NCBI GenBank assembly: GCA_023614405.1
Contig: CM042697.1
Coordinates: 465,540,744 to 465,604,743, forward strand
Direction: 5' to 3'
Source of the DNA: Avena insularis
Lineage: Eukaryota > Streptophyta > Magnoliopsida > Poales > Poaceae
DNA length: 64,000 nucleotides
Positions 1 through 10,900 of the stretch are shown piece by piece. Numbering within the stretch: position 1 is the stretch's first letter; each line of letters begins with the position of its first letter. The notes under the pieces are model-generated. The model saw only the letters and a program-made list of their open reading frames with translations, was not told the DNA's origin and ran no database searches. A program made the translations under genes and the position numbers.

Positions 1-496
1 CCCTAGGGCTTGGGGGAGGGGCAAGGGCTGGCCGCCCACCCCTCTATATAAAGAGGGCTGGGGGCGCACCCCTCCCACACCTCCTTCTCAAGCCCTAGCT
101 GCCCTACTGCCCTCCTCTCTCTCTCCCTCCCGACTGCACGTAGGCGAAGCCCTGCTGCAGAAACTCTCCACCACTTGCACCGCGCCGTCGCATTGTAGAT
201 CCAATCCGTCTCTCCACCATACTTGCTGGACTGAGGAAGTAGGAGACGTCGAGGTGCCGCACGTGTGCATCTCTCGGAGGCATCGCCACTTGCGGTGTTA
301 GATCGGAGCGGATCGCGAGGAGGAGAAGCGAGTACGACTACATCACCCACGTTCCATCGAACGTTCTGCTGTGCGAATCTTCAAGGGTATGAAGATCTCA
401 TCTATCCCCCTCGTTGTTTGCATCTCCTAGATTAGATCTTGGCTTTACCGTTCGCATCCGTAGAATTTTTTTGATTTACTATGCTGCGAAACCCTT
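1..496 (+). mobile_element. 3' part of a WIS/BARE-like Copia LTR, cut by the window edge
   Basis: The sequence has a TATA box (ctatataaag, about 43-54) and a following leader. Its 3' end (atgctgcgaaaccc) matches the end of the complete WIS/BARE-like LTR at 49520-51414. The usual terminal aca is missing: homology stops near 496, where a DUF4283-like relic begins, so the LTR is truncated on this side. Long open frames across 3-350 on the minus strand are simply LTR sequence. The family link is by similarity to the second LTR in this window; the exact subfamily is not certain. Confidence 0.7.
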
Positions 497-1160
497 TTGC
501 CGAGGATCCACACCCACACCGCAGAGAGGGTCGAGGTCGTTGCAGGGTGGCCAGTCGAGGGCTCGATGGAGATCTGCATCTTGCTGATCGGGAGGGTGAG
601 GGCGGTACTGTAGGCGCTGATGGAGAGAATCTTGACTGACGGGAAGGTCACCGCGAACTAGGACGGAGAGATCTCCCGGGCGCTCCAGGCATGGCCCGAC
701 ATCATCTACCGGAGCTCCTCCTGGAAGAGCTCCGCGGAGATCACAACCGAGCCTGGGAGCTCCTGTCCCGGAACCACGATGACCATCGCCAGGTTCTTGG
801 GCACTATCATCGCCACCCCTCCGATATCGATATAGTAGAACCCCCCCCCCTTCAATGGAGTGTGCGAGGTACTCCATCCTGCTAGGAGGCCGGACGTGGG
901 AGGGCGGGTCCAAGGTGCGCGGTGCTAGACCCGGGGGCCGATGCGGCCTTCTTCTTCTTTTTCTTCTTTGCCGGTTTAGAAGGCCCTGGCGATTTGTCGC
1001 GGCGAGGGGAGCGCGGGCGAGGAGCCTCCCTGTCATGACACCACTCCGGCGCAGCCCTGCCCGTGTCGTCACGAGAGCCGGCACCCTGCAGTAGCTCCTG
1101 CCTGAGTCGCTGCTTCGTGCGGCGGCCTTCCAGAGACGGCTCCCTGCGGGTCCCATCCCG
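497..1160 (-). pseudogene. DUF4283-like (retroelement gag/ORF1-like) relic
   Basis: Read on the minus strand, about 860 down to 500, a broken frame gives YYIDIGG, then VVISAELFQEELR, SPS-FAVTFPS, ALTLPISKMQIS and LSAVWVWILG. This order of motifs is what I recognise from DUF4283 proteins, which are abundant in wheat and are usually linked to LINE-type or other retroelement ORFs with a zinc knuckle. At least two in-frame stops interrupt it, after EELR and within the SPS-F segment. The CCHC knuckle expected upstream was not found in 860-1160, so only the DUF4283 core survives. It abuts the truncated LTR at 1-496, which suggests deletion at that junction. A chance resemblance is possible but unlikely given the number of motifs in order. 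Confidence 0.5.
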
Positions 1161-2535
1161 ACCTACGCGATCGTGGCCGTCCAGCGCCCGCTGGACCCCA
1201 TGGGGAGGCGACCTCCCATTCCCCTAGGGACAATTGGGGGAGAGGGCATGCCTCGGGGACCTCGGGTGGGCAGGGAGGCAATGGCGGCGCCCGGGCTGCC
1301 CGAGGCAGGCGCCTGCCTCGGCGGAGATCTGGGTGCGACGATGGGCGTGGCGAAGGTATGGCTACGGAGGCGTTGCGGCTCAGGCTGCCTCAGAGTCATC
1401 GGGCCATGAGCACGGTCAGGACACGGTGGCTAGCGGGGGGGGGTCGGGTGGTTGTGGCGGAACGGGGTCGAGGAAGGAGGCGGGCAGTTGGGGTATGCAG
1501 TCACGCGATGGGACCAGGAGCAAACCCTAAAGAGATGGGCCCCGGACGAAGAGGCCCCAATATGGCCCATGAGGACCAGGCGCGGGGATCGGTCGGCCCG
1601 GAGGCGAGCGTCCTGGCCTCGCCAGACCTGGACCGGGAATGGGTCGGCTATGGGCCCAATTCCCACCAGCGGCCCAACCAGGGGGAGGCACCCTAGACTT
1701 GGTGCTTCTCTCGGACGTGTCAGCGTGAGCGAGGGTGTGCCGGCGAGGAGGAGACTCGAGGTCCCGGTGTTACCTTCGACACCGCGCTAGCACCAGTACC
1801 CTCCCTCCTAGGCAGCAGCCCACGCGACGGTGGCGAACGTCTCGTCCGCGGAGGCGCCGATCCACCCGCCGGCGAAGTGGAGGAGGGCGGCAGGACCTCG
1901 CGGTCGATCTGGAGGGCCGGGCATGGGGGCCCATCAAAAAGAACTCCGCCGGCGTGGGGGACATCGGGGGAGAGCATCGACAGGCCACCTCTGCCGCCTC
2001 CTCCTCTTCCTCTGCTTCCTCGTCGGCAACGTTCGCCCAGCGTCGACCGCGGAGGTAGTCAATGTCCCGTGCCGCGCCATGCGATGGCGACATCAGGGAC
2101 CTTCCCGCTGTCGGGTTCGCCTCCCTACTGGTCCGGGGCTACCGCGCTGGTACCTGCATAGGCAAAGACACGGCTTTCGCCGGGGAGGGGGTTGCGTACC
2201 TGCTCGGGAGTTCCGGTGATGCCAGCTGCATCTGCGGGGGCGGCATCAGCTTCGACGACGCGGACGGAGACGCACCAGCGGGGCCACGTGGACTGAGAGA
2301 CCAGGGGCGGAGGATGGCGGCGATCCAAGCTCCGATCAACGACGGGGGAGGACGGCGCAGGGCCACCTACCAGCCGGCGGCGCGGGGCGCCGGCAAGCTA
2401 GGGGCACGTGCGCGCAGCCGGTTCAAAATTGCCATCCACGCTCACCTCCCCTTACAAGAATGCAAGTCCCTCCACCACATCTCTATATATACAGGAAGGA
2501 GCATATATCAATCAACGCCAGGGGATCAAAGCTAA
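1161..2535. other. GC-rich stretch, no supportable gene
   Basis: This GC-rich region has many overlapping open frames on both strands, which is expected from base composition. None shows a recognisable domain or splice structure. It may be the remains of the 5' region of the DUF4283-like unit to its left. A TATA-like tatatataca lies near 2485-2500. Confidence 0.4.
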
Positions 2536-2555
2536 AACTAGGACATAGACCAAAT

Positions 2556-2648
2556 GAAACTATCCTCAGACATACACTCAGATGGAGTCTCAGATCATGG
2601 GAGTAAGATATGTTGAATAGAAACTATCCTCAGACATACACTCAGATG
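2556..2648 (+). repeat. Two perfect 29-bp direct repeats
   Basis: The 29-bp sequence starting gaaactatcctcagac occurs at 2556-2584 and again at 2620-2648, a period of 64 bp. It marks the left edge of an AT-rich stretch (2536-3600) in which I see no gene. The origin is unknown; it may be a local tandem duplication. Confidence 0.8.
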
Positions 2649-3695
2649 AAGTGTTTATTCATCACGGGATATCGTAAAAAGGGGTCTAATAACATCCTTT
2701 CCATTTCCATAGGAGGTCTCAGATCATGCATCATTGACCTAAACTACCTCTCACTAGTTTAAAATTAGGTAACAACAAATCCATTAATGAAATAGTACAG
2801 GGCACATTACAAAGAATGGTAGCACCTCTGTAACAGTTTCATTCTTTAGCCATTTTTCAAATCAGAGGAAACAAGTATAACCACCTATACAAAGATGCTC
2901 AAATCATCTTCCTAAAAAGAAACTATAGGAATCATATACTTAGACTGTTTGTCACATGATTGATGCCTTAGGATCATCTGACTAAATGGAAATACTCTCC
3001 ATCTCAAATCTTAGTTCACAGAGCAAAAGTACAATATCATCTATCCAGACTAAAGACAAGAAATCAAATGTATACTATGTTGAATTCAAACAAATGATTT
3101 GAATTCAAATATAACCATAGGATCATGACAGTTAGCTTCAACACCATCATCCAGCAGCACTTTAGGATTACCAAAGCTATGAATCAAGTCACAGGAGCAT
3201 ATATATAGTTACAATAAATGAACAATAGCAGATGTACTAAACCAAGTTAAGCCATTGACAATCATTCTACAACATAATACCACCAACAGTACTAAGTTCA
3301 ATCCGAGTTGAGCAAAGTATGCTCAATAGTACTACTGGAAGAATCATCACAAGCCGAAGAAGATGATTCAATTTAGATTATTATCAGGACTCTCAAGTTG
3401 ATGATTACAATAATAACAAATAATCCCACTACCATATTCAAAGCATGAACAAAATCTAACTACTAAACCACCATATTCAATCAACATAAGTTCCAAGATA
3501 GACTATTACTGAAATCTGGTTTGAATTTAAATATTCATCTACATATTACCTTTTTACCACCAGCAATAATCACAGGAACGATACCAAGAGACAGACTAAG
3601 GGTTAATGCTAGGCCAGAGTTGGGGAAACCCTAATTAGGGTTTGATGCTATGGGAGAGGAGTGAGGAACAGAGAGAGGGGAATGAAGAAAGAAAA
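2649..3695. other. AT-rich non-coding stretch, probably intron of a minus-strand unit
   Basis: There are no long open frames. The stretch lies directly downstream, in the minus-strand sense, of a strong splice donor (GTAAGT at 3695-3700), so it could be the first intron of the transcription unit that starts near 3850. No acceptor or second exon was identified with confidence. Confidence 0.3.
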
Positions 3696-3700
3696 CTTAC

Positions 3701-3850
3701 TCGAGGTCCTCGCTTAAACTCAAGAAGGGGAAGCAGACCGGCAACGACACCAAGCATGGCGGCACGGAGAGCACCGACGGCGCTCAACCTGCGCTTGCAT
3801 GGCTACTGGTGGGTGGAGCTTTTTTGCTGATTTAATCTTTCTTTGGGTCT
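3701..3850 (-). other. Putative first exon of a minus-strand transcription unit
   Basis: Reading leftward from a TATA box at 3875-3884 there is a GC-rich leader with an ATG near 3800, then the reading frame VVAGLLPLLEFKRGPR, ending at a consensus donor CGA|GTAAGT. The first ATG frame (MQAQVERRR...) runs into a stop, while the frame carrying MLGVVAGLLPLLEF stays open to the donor, so the real start is uncertain. The promoter is a duplicate of the one at 6136-6250. The product is not recognised. Exon structure beyond the donor is not resolved, so this could be a non-coding or decayed unit. Confidence 0.35.
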
Positions 3851-4045
3851 GTTGTCTCCACTGCGCCGACGGCCGTTTTTATAGATCGCGATGAAGGCGA
3901 GAAACGGCCGGTGAGACGCGGGAAGTTTTCTGGCCAAAAGAAATGAAGCGCGGGAAACGATGACGAAAAACACCGCGCGACCGCTGACGCTTATAGCCGA
4001 CGTCTCGTCGTCATTAACGTTGCATCACGAGGGTATCAAACCGCG
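3837..4045 (-). promoter_or_regulatory. Duplicated TATA promoter, copy 1 (intact)
   Basis: TATA box CTATAAAAAC (minus strand, 3875-3884). The surrounding sequence, from ggagacaac downstream of the TATA box to the gcgggaaacgatgac block near 3952 and the gtcattaacgt block near 4010, is found again in two separated pieces: 6136-6250 and 53717-53830. The match continues across the site of the 47-kb insertion, so this copy serves as the uninterrupted reference for the insertion site. Confidence 0.65.
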
Positions 4046-5290
4046 TGGATCGAGACTAACTTTGGGACCGTGTTTTTTCTTGGAGCGTTCTCGCCTAGCC
4101 TTGGAATCGGGCCCGCGCCGTCCGCCACGACGTGGACCACGTGGACGTACCTAGCTACAGGCTACACGTACGTTCGTACCACTGCTGCGCAGGCAGGCAG
4201 CGGTACAGCGCCCTGCGCGCGAGGACCTACCTACGTGCTATGGCACCCACCCGCCGACGTGTCGTGCCCTAGCTACCACCCGTTGAAGCCAAAGCCAGCA
4301 GATCCAAGAAATGCATGTGCGGTTCGATCGCGACCATCCACGCATGCATGCATCCGGCCGGGAGGGCCGGTGTACGTCGACGTCGAGCTCGGATCGGGTC
4401 GGTCGGAGCCGCCGGTCGCGCGCTCCTGTTTCTTACAGCTCGAGATCGTCAGACACTCAGACTACCTGAGATACCCAGTACCCCTACGCCAGCTACCTGC
4501 CGACGCGTCGGACTGATCCAGCCCAAAGCCATGTACGTGGACCACGTCGAGATCGGATCGATCGAAGCCGCCGGCCTTGCGCTTGGCCTGTTTTCTTACG
4601 GTTTCCATGGCCATTCCGCCGCAACGTTTTGTATTGCGTACAGTCGTTGGACTTGGAGCTAGCTAGCCATGCAGTGCCTAATAGAGAGTGACCGGCCTCA
4701 CCAACTGCCGAACCCACCAAAGCTTCCCGCCACATTAAACCGTCGTCCGTGGACCCCGCCTGCCAGGGGTGCCGCCGCTCGCGTGAATCCCGCGGTTATC
4801 CCCGTCGATCGGTCCATGGCCCCGGCGGCCGGCGCGTCGCATGATGATGATCGATCCGACCTTGGCTTTGCATTGCAGACGCACGCGGTAGCTGCGAGGG
4901 AACAAGTAAAAATGCCCATGAGGGAGGGACCACGCGTGTGTACTACTGTAGCGGTGCCGACCCGCCCCCACACGGAGCTACGGCGCAGAGATAGGGGCAG
5001 GACCACCCACCCCCTGGACCCCCTCGCCCCGGCCCAGATGGTCCATGCATCTCTCCTCCCTCTAGCGTGTAACACGATGTGTGAAAAAAAGTACATTCTC
5101 GACGCCTCGGTTCGACTCATTTGATAGCGGCGCCTCCGACTTAATTCATTCGTTTATCTAATCTGGGTTTCGGGTACGTCGGTCTGAACGCGCGTAGACA
5201 TCGCGGGTGTCCTGTCGTTGGCGCCTCGGGGCCCATGTGTTAGTGAGACATTAGTGCTTAAGATAGCTATTCATTAGATTAAACAATGCC
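4046..5290. other. GC-rich intergenic region with a diverged 75-bp duplication
   Basis: No gene is supported. Two diverged direct copies of about 75 bp, 4372-4445 and 4533-4606, share gtacgt, a gtcgag.tcggatcg core, agccgccgg and a ctgttttcttac end. The region is upstream of the minus-strand unit starting near 3850 and may include distal promoter sequence. Confidence 0.4.
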
Positions 5291-5356
5291 AGTTACAAGA
5301 AGGCCATTCGAACAAAATAGGAGTAGGGGATGCTACTACTCATGCTACGCCTATGG

Positions 5357-6119
5357 CTACTGCTGGAGGAGGACGGCGTGGCGGGCTATTCGCTGTCGTT
5401 GCCACGACCACCGTTGCCACGACCACCATTGTCGCGCCACCGTTGTCGCCGCCGCCGGCCCCATCGATCGCCGCCCTAGCGGACTAGATGGCCTGCTGTG
5501 CTGGACACGTTTGCGGCTATGGTCGTGCGCCAGGCCGCAATCCACCATCTTTCCTGCCGCCCGGTACACCAGGGCCTTGTCCATCTCGGCGGCCCAGTGG
5601 TCCCTTGCCTCCTGTTGGGCGAGCAAATCCGTCGGAGAAGAAGCCGGAGCCGGAATCAGATCACCATTGGGGCTGAAGCCCAGCGCCTGCGCTATCTACA
5701 CGGGGACGGCGATCAGCGCCTCCAGCTGTCCACCTCCTCCCCCTCCTCGTCGTCATCCTCCGCCACCTCCGTGTCGTCGCCGTCGACGAGAAACCACGCG
5801 ACCGTCGCCTTAGCGGCCAGAGCCACACAGTCCTCCTCTGCCGCTGAGTTGGCGACGTGCTCGCGCCGCGCTTCTTCCGCGTCGCTACGTGCTTTGGCGG
5901 CGTGGCAAAGCTCGTGGATGGCGACCTTGGCGGCCTCCTTGGCAACCTCCTCCAGCATGGTCATAGCCGTCTCGTGGCGGATCTCGCGAAGAGCCACTAA
6001 TGCGGCCTCCAAGGCCACCGCCTCCACTGCCTCCTTGGCGGCGACGTGGTGTATTTCATTCACCATCGTGGTCGGCGCCTCCACCACCCACTGCAGCGCC
6101 TGCTCCGCGACATGGCCAT
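5357..6119 (-). pseudogene. Ala/Glu-rich hypothetical protein gene, frame-broken
   Basis: The TATA box (GGTTTATAAAAG, 6178-6189) is about 60 bp upstream of the first ATGs (6119, 6113). The ATG frame stops after about 20 codons, but a shifted frame is open and gives AEQALQWVVEAPTT, then an Ala/Glu-rich helical stretch (NEIHHVAAKEAVEAVALEAA), an acidic tail (EVAEDDDEEGEEVDSWRR) and a stop at 5713. Beyond that stop, further protein-like frames follow (QALGFSPNGDLIPAP; LLAQQEARDHWAAEMDKAL) down to about 5357. This looks like one gene with a frameshift near the start and another break near 5710. An internal start at 6066 would give about 118 residues. I do not recognise a family; a coiled-coil or helical protein is likely. 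Its upstream region is split by the nested insertion beginning at 6251. Confidence 0.4.
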
Positions 6120-6135
6120 TCGGCTGTTGGTTTGC

Positions 6136-6250
6136 TCTTGCTTTGGGGCGTGTTGTCTCCGTCGCGCCGACGACCGTCTTTTATAAACCGTGGCGGAGGA
6201 GGGAAACGGTCTGGGATGCGCGGGAAGTTTTCTCGCCACGGGAAGCTAGG
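6136..6250 (-). promoter_or_regulatory. Duplicated TATA promoter, copy 2, cut by the nested insertion
   Basis: This matches 3837-3935: gttgtctcc, gcgccgacg, the TATA box and gcgggaagttttct all occur in the same order. The match stops at 6250, where the Gypsy-type LTR begins, about 65 bp upstream of the TATA box. The missing distal part (cgtgggaaacgatgac onwards) is found at 53717-53830 on the far side of the insertion. Confidence 0.7.
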
Positions 6251-9200
6251 TGTAACATCCCAGGATTAGCACCTAGAAATAGAGATGACACATGTGTGTG
6301 CATTGCATTCATGCATAAGAAAATCCGGAAAATTTTCGCGCAAAACTAAAAGAGCTATAAAGGGATCGTGATCTCTCTTGAACTGAAGGAAACTTCGGAG
6401 CAAGCGCGATAGATTTCGACATGACCTTTGTAGAATTCTTTGTTTCGGGGATTTTTTTTTCAAACAATATAAAATGAATTTATAAAATTCACAAATGGAA
6501 ATTGGAAATATTTAATAACTTGAAATGAAATGATTACAAAAAATGATATAAAAAGGATTCTTTATATTATATACATATAGTATTATATTGAAATTTTACA
6601 ATAAATAAATAAAAGTAAAGTATTAGGAAACAAATAAGCAGAAAAAGGAATTACATTACTAAAATAACTAAAAGAATTCTTTATTACAACAAAATATATA
6701 TGACATTGTCTTTACAAAAGAATTGTAAAAGAAAAATGAAATAAGTAAACTTTATTGAATAAAATACAACAGTACAATGTTTTTACAATTTTTACATAGA
6801 ATATAAATTACAATGTCTCAACATTATTCAATCAGAAAATAAATTACATATATATATATAAGAGAAAACCTAAAACTATTTCTTAACTACATTTCTTCAC
6901 CTCCAACATCTTCATCTCTTCTTAGTGATCCCTGCAATATAAAACAATAAACAGGAAGAGGCAAACAAGATAAATAATAAACAAGGGGTTAGTGGATTAA
7001 CTTACTCTCGGATTTAGCATACTGCTAATATGCTTAAGTTCATCATAGAGTGTTTAGAAATGGAACAAGTGTAGGATCTGTTCTTTTTCTATCAAATGAC
7101 CTCAGCACAATATCATGGGTCTAAAAGGGGCAAGTTTCACCTTAGTAGAATAGTAAAGGAGTCCATTTATTTTTGGCAACACAAAAATAAAGCTAAACTT
7201 GAGATAATAGGAAACTAGCCGAGAGGATCCATTCCAATAAATATCTCTCTATTGAAACTTGAACCACATGAGGGTCCCACTTGACAGTAGCACCGTCACA
7301 GCATGCAAGTAATGTGCTGTCAAGCACCAGAGGAATCACAAGGAGTACAAAGGTAAGCACACAGCCGTAGCTAATAAGCTAGAAGCAGATCAAATTTTCT
7401 CCACAGACCACACAGTCCAGGACTACTCAGTTCCAATCTATCTCAAATCACTCCCAAGACCACACATGAACAACCACAATATAGAATCAGATGATCACTG
7501 ATCTATCTAGCTTTATCAACTAGAAACCAGATCATTCCACCAAACCATCTCTAGCCCTGGTTGCTCCTAGGATCCATCCAAGAGCTAGAATCAGGGGAAG
7601 ACAGATCCAGAACCTAGGAGGAGAGGAATTCATAGGAAAGGCAACACACCAGGAGGAACAGGTTAGCAGCTCACTACAGAGCACAAGCAAGGTTATCAAG
7701 ATTCTCATCAGGAGGAGCAGGCAACAATTACATCACAAGGACAAAGTAGGCTAACTGATCAAGTTCTAGTATCAGCATTAGAAGTCAGCTCCAACAACAG
7801 GTTATCCATCAAAGATCATTCTTAAGTATCTGCTCTTACCATTGCATCTTAGAAAATGGATGGGGGCAATAGAAAATTCCTAAATCTGTACTCAAGTGGA
7901 GTACTAGATCATCACTTGATAGTTTTTATAAGCAAGCAGTAATTGTTGTATCCAAACATCATCACAGCCTCCTCTTTTGCAGCCTAGGCAGGATTAAGTA
8001 ATGAAGGGAAACATTTATTTTAAATATGAACTATGCTTCAGACCAGCATCACAAGTATTAAATGTTTTCTTGGCTGTATAAGCAGCAGATCATCCTACCT
8101 GAGGTTGTTTTATGCACACTCCTGTATGGAGGCACCACAAAAATAATCAAGTCAAGAGAAGCCACTAAAACAGTGTAACCAACAATTAATCATCTTCCTG
8201 ATTATAAATTCAGGAATCATAAAAATTATTGCCATATGGGCAATCCACATATAGCACACTTATACCATTCATACCAGAGCCATAAAAGCATACAAATCAT
8301 CTTTGCACAAACTAGCAAGCATGAAGGATTGCTGGGCACAAATCCAAAATAATTGGAATTGCACCTGAGGCACAATCCCAAACTCACTTCCACCAAATTC
8401 TCAATCTAGTCTTTAAACTAGAACATCATCCCTTCATCAAGTTTGATAATAAATCATTTTATTAGATATTTAAAAAATATCCAAGAATCATTCTATATTT
8501 TAAAACAAAAGTAACTGAATCAAAGATTCAGGTGCACACTACACATCTTCACATTTTGATTCAAGGCAGCCCATACTACAACAAATATCACATCTCAAGG
8601 CAAATTACTGCAATCTACTTATAAATAGCACCCAACCAGGAGCATGAATAGCTCAAGTGCAATATCCAATCCCAAAAGGCTTGTTCCATAACATCAGTAG
8701 CTTAAACAACACTACAAGCCACCAATATTCAAGCACATATGCTAAATCAATTAACCTTATGCATTTCGTCAAGACAGACTCATTGCACATCAAGCAAAAC
8801 CAACTAGTACAAGTACACACAAATAGCTCATCCTATAATCAGGAGATAACTAGCATGATCAAAATCATCAATACATTCTATCACTAAATTCATCACTGAA
8901 CCATAGGTCTAGTTCAAACAATTTCTGTTGCATTCCAATTATCAAATCAAGTATAATCACAGTAAGGTGACCTAGTAGCGATTCAATTCCATGATTTCCT
9001 GAACCTTGAACAGTTACCACTTGGTGCTATCATCAGCACGAAGGCTGGTCACAGAGAAGAAAGGGGAAAGAAGGGTTGACGCATGTACCTGACGCCCATG
9101 GCACAACCACAACGGCGTGGCGAGGCAGAGCCCGTGCGACCGAGGTGGCACACCACAGGGAAGGCTTCACCGTACACCATCACCAAGACCATTTGCGATA

Positions 9201-10342
9201 TAGCAGTACAGAGAACACCACCACCTAGCCCAACATCAACCTCACCACCAAGGCGGCACAGGGAATACCCATGAGGGGAACAACATCCTACACCTGCCTA
9301 GGATGTTGCTACAGCGAGCGGCGGCGCCAGGATCGACAGCGGTTCGGCCAAGGCAAAGCTAGGGTTTCGGCCAGATGCATGCGAGGCCATGATTGAACAA
9401 AATCGACCAGGAGAAAGGAAGAGGAGGCAGGGTCAAGCCCGCGCCAACACACGACAGTAACCGGTGGCACTGGATTTGGCCGGCGTTGGTCATGATGGCG
9501 GCGACGGCATGTGCGGGTGAGGCAGAGAAACAAGAGAGGGAGAGTGGGGATCGTGTCGCGTGTGTGCGAGAGTGAGAGGAGAGGAAGAGAAGGGGTGGGC
9601 CGTGGTCTAGATGACCCAGGCTAGCTCTAAATGGGCCAGGCTGGCCCATGTGCCCACCCAAATAGCCCAAGTTGTTTAAGATAAAGAAATAAAGTGAAAA
9701 TAAAATAAATGAATTATCAAAATAACCTTTAAACATTTTTAGCTATAGAAAATTATAGAAAAATCATAAAAATACATTTAATATGTTAAAATTATCATAA
9801 AAATAAGATCTATCTAATAAAAATATAACTATTTATTTAAAGTAAATATAAAGCACATAAATATTAACATCATTAAATCCTGAGTAAAATTTCATAAAAT
9901 AGGAAAAACTCCTAAAAATAAATAAAAATCATTTTTGTGTAGAAAAATAACTCTACTATTTTATAAAAATACTAATTAGAGTTTTATATATAAAATATAA
10001 AGCAAATATTTAAAGACACTTAATTCTTTGAAATTTTTATAAAAATAAAGGTAATACCTAAAAATAAATAAAATTCATTTTTAAGATCTTTAATAAGTAT
10101 ATTTTACTAGAAAAATACTATTTATATTATTCAAAAACGTTTTAATAACCTTAGATAATTAAACTCATTTACTTATTTTACTAAAATAAAGTAACCACTT
10201 TGTTAATTCTCTAAAATTATTTACTAAGAAAGAAATAATCACATTTCTTAGTAAAAACACTAAATCCTTTAAATTTAATTATTAAGTCTAATTCTATAAT
10301 CATAATTCATAATAAAACTTAAGTATAACTATTAACTTTTAA
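6251..10342 (-). mobile_element. Left part of the Gypsy-type solo LTR
   Basis: Mostly AT-rich non-coding sequence with a GC-rich block at 9080-9650. On the minus strand that block holds GGCCCA motifs, a short reading frame around 9730-9359, and a donor at 9088. An acceptor-like TTGCAG lies at 6932-6937. A short minus-strand frame ends at the LTR boundary (6463-6266). No gene is claimed. The last nine bases (10334-10342, aacttttaa) are the left copy of the MULE target duplication. Confidence 0.65.
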
Positions 10343-10364
10343 GAGGCTTGATCCCATAGGCCCC
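10343..10364 (+). repeat. Left terminal inverted repeat of the MULE
   Basis: Begins gaggcttgatcccatagg and continues into a run of c. It agrees at 17 of 22 positions with the reverse complement of 51467-51488, starting directly after the 9-bp duplication. Confidence 0.75.
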
Positions 10365-10900
10365 CACGCTCTGGAAAGTTGCAAAGTTAGTAAGGGTAGA
10401 ATTATCCCCGCGCATTTTCAGAGCAGGGTGCGCGAGGGTATCCCCCGAAGCCCAAGTCCAGACTCGTATTCCAACGTATCCGTATACGTACTATTGCCTA
10501 CCATGATGTCAACCATTGCCACGTCGCCATGCCATTAGATTTGACCATTCATTGCCACGTAGCCACGACATGATTAGGTCTCTAGGTTTGATCACAAAAA
10601 CTATCGCGGCCGCCATTTCCCCAGACACTGCTCTAACCCTAAATTTTTGATCATCCTGCCTAGCTCTGGCGGTGACGTGCGCCGGCGAAGGATCCGGATT
10701 GGCGACGTGAATCCGGCGGCCAACTTTCTAATCCTCCAACCACACGAGCCTTCCCGGCTCCGGCCGTCGACTGAGATCTAATCCTCCACCTGCGAATCTG
10801 CCCGGCTCCGGCGGCGACGTGTCCGTCCACGCCGACGATAACCGTTCCAATCCTACATCTCCAGATCAAAGGCCAGCCAGATCTTCTCATCCTCAGGCCG
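10365..10900. promoter_or_regulatory. MULE left subterminal region, likely promoter of the FAR1-like gene
   Basis: GC-mixed sequence between the terminal repeat and the first non-coding exon of the FAR1-like gene. Mutator elements usually place their promoters in or next to the terminal repeats. No clear TATA box was seen, and there is no open frame of note. Confidence 0.35.

Noticed and set aside
479..1156. 225-codon minus-strand frame
   Set aside because: Its frame is not the one giving DUF4283 motifs; it is a GC-driven shadow.
5498..6349. 283-codon plus-strand frame
   Set aside because: It is antisense to the Ala/Glu-rich gene, is Ser/Ala-rich through codon mirroring, and runs past the LTR boundary at 6251.
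6247..10360. A possible solo LTR of about 4.1 kb ending near 10356 with a tagg duplication
   Set aside because: The four-base match was not adjacent to the true boundary on recount. The outer end at 53711 has a full 5-bp duplication and host-sequence continuity, and 10334-10342 is better explained by the MULE.
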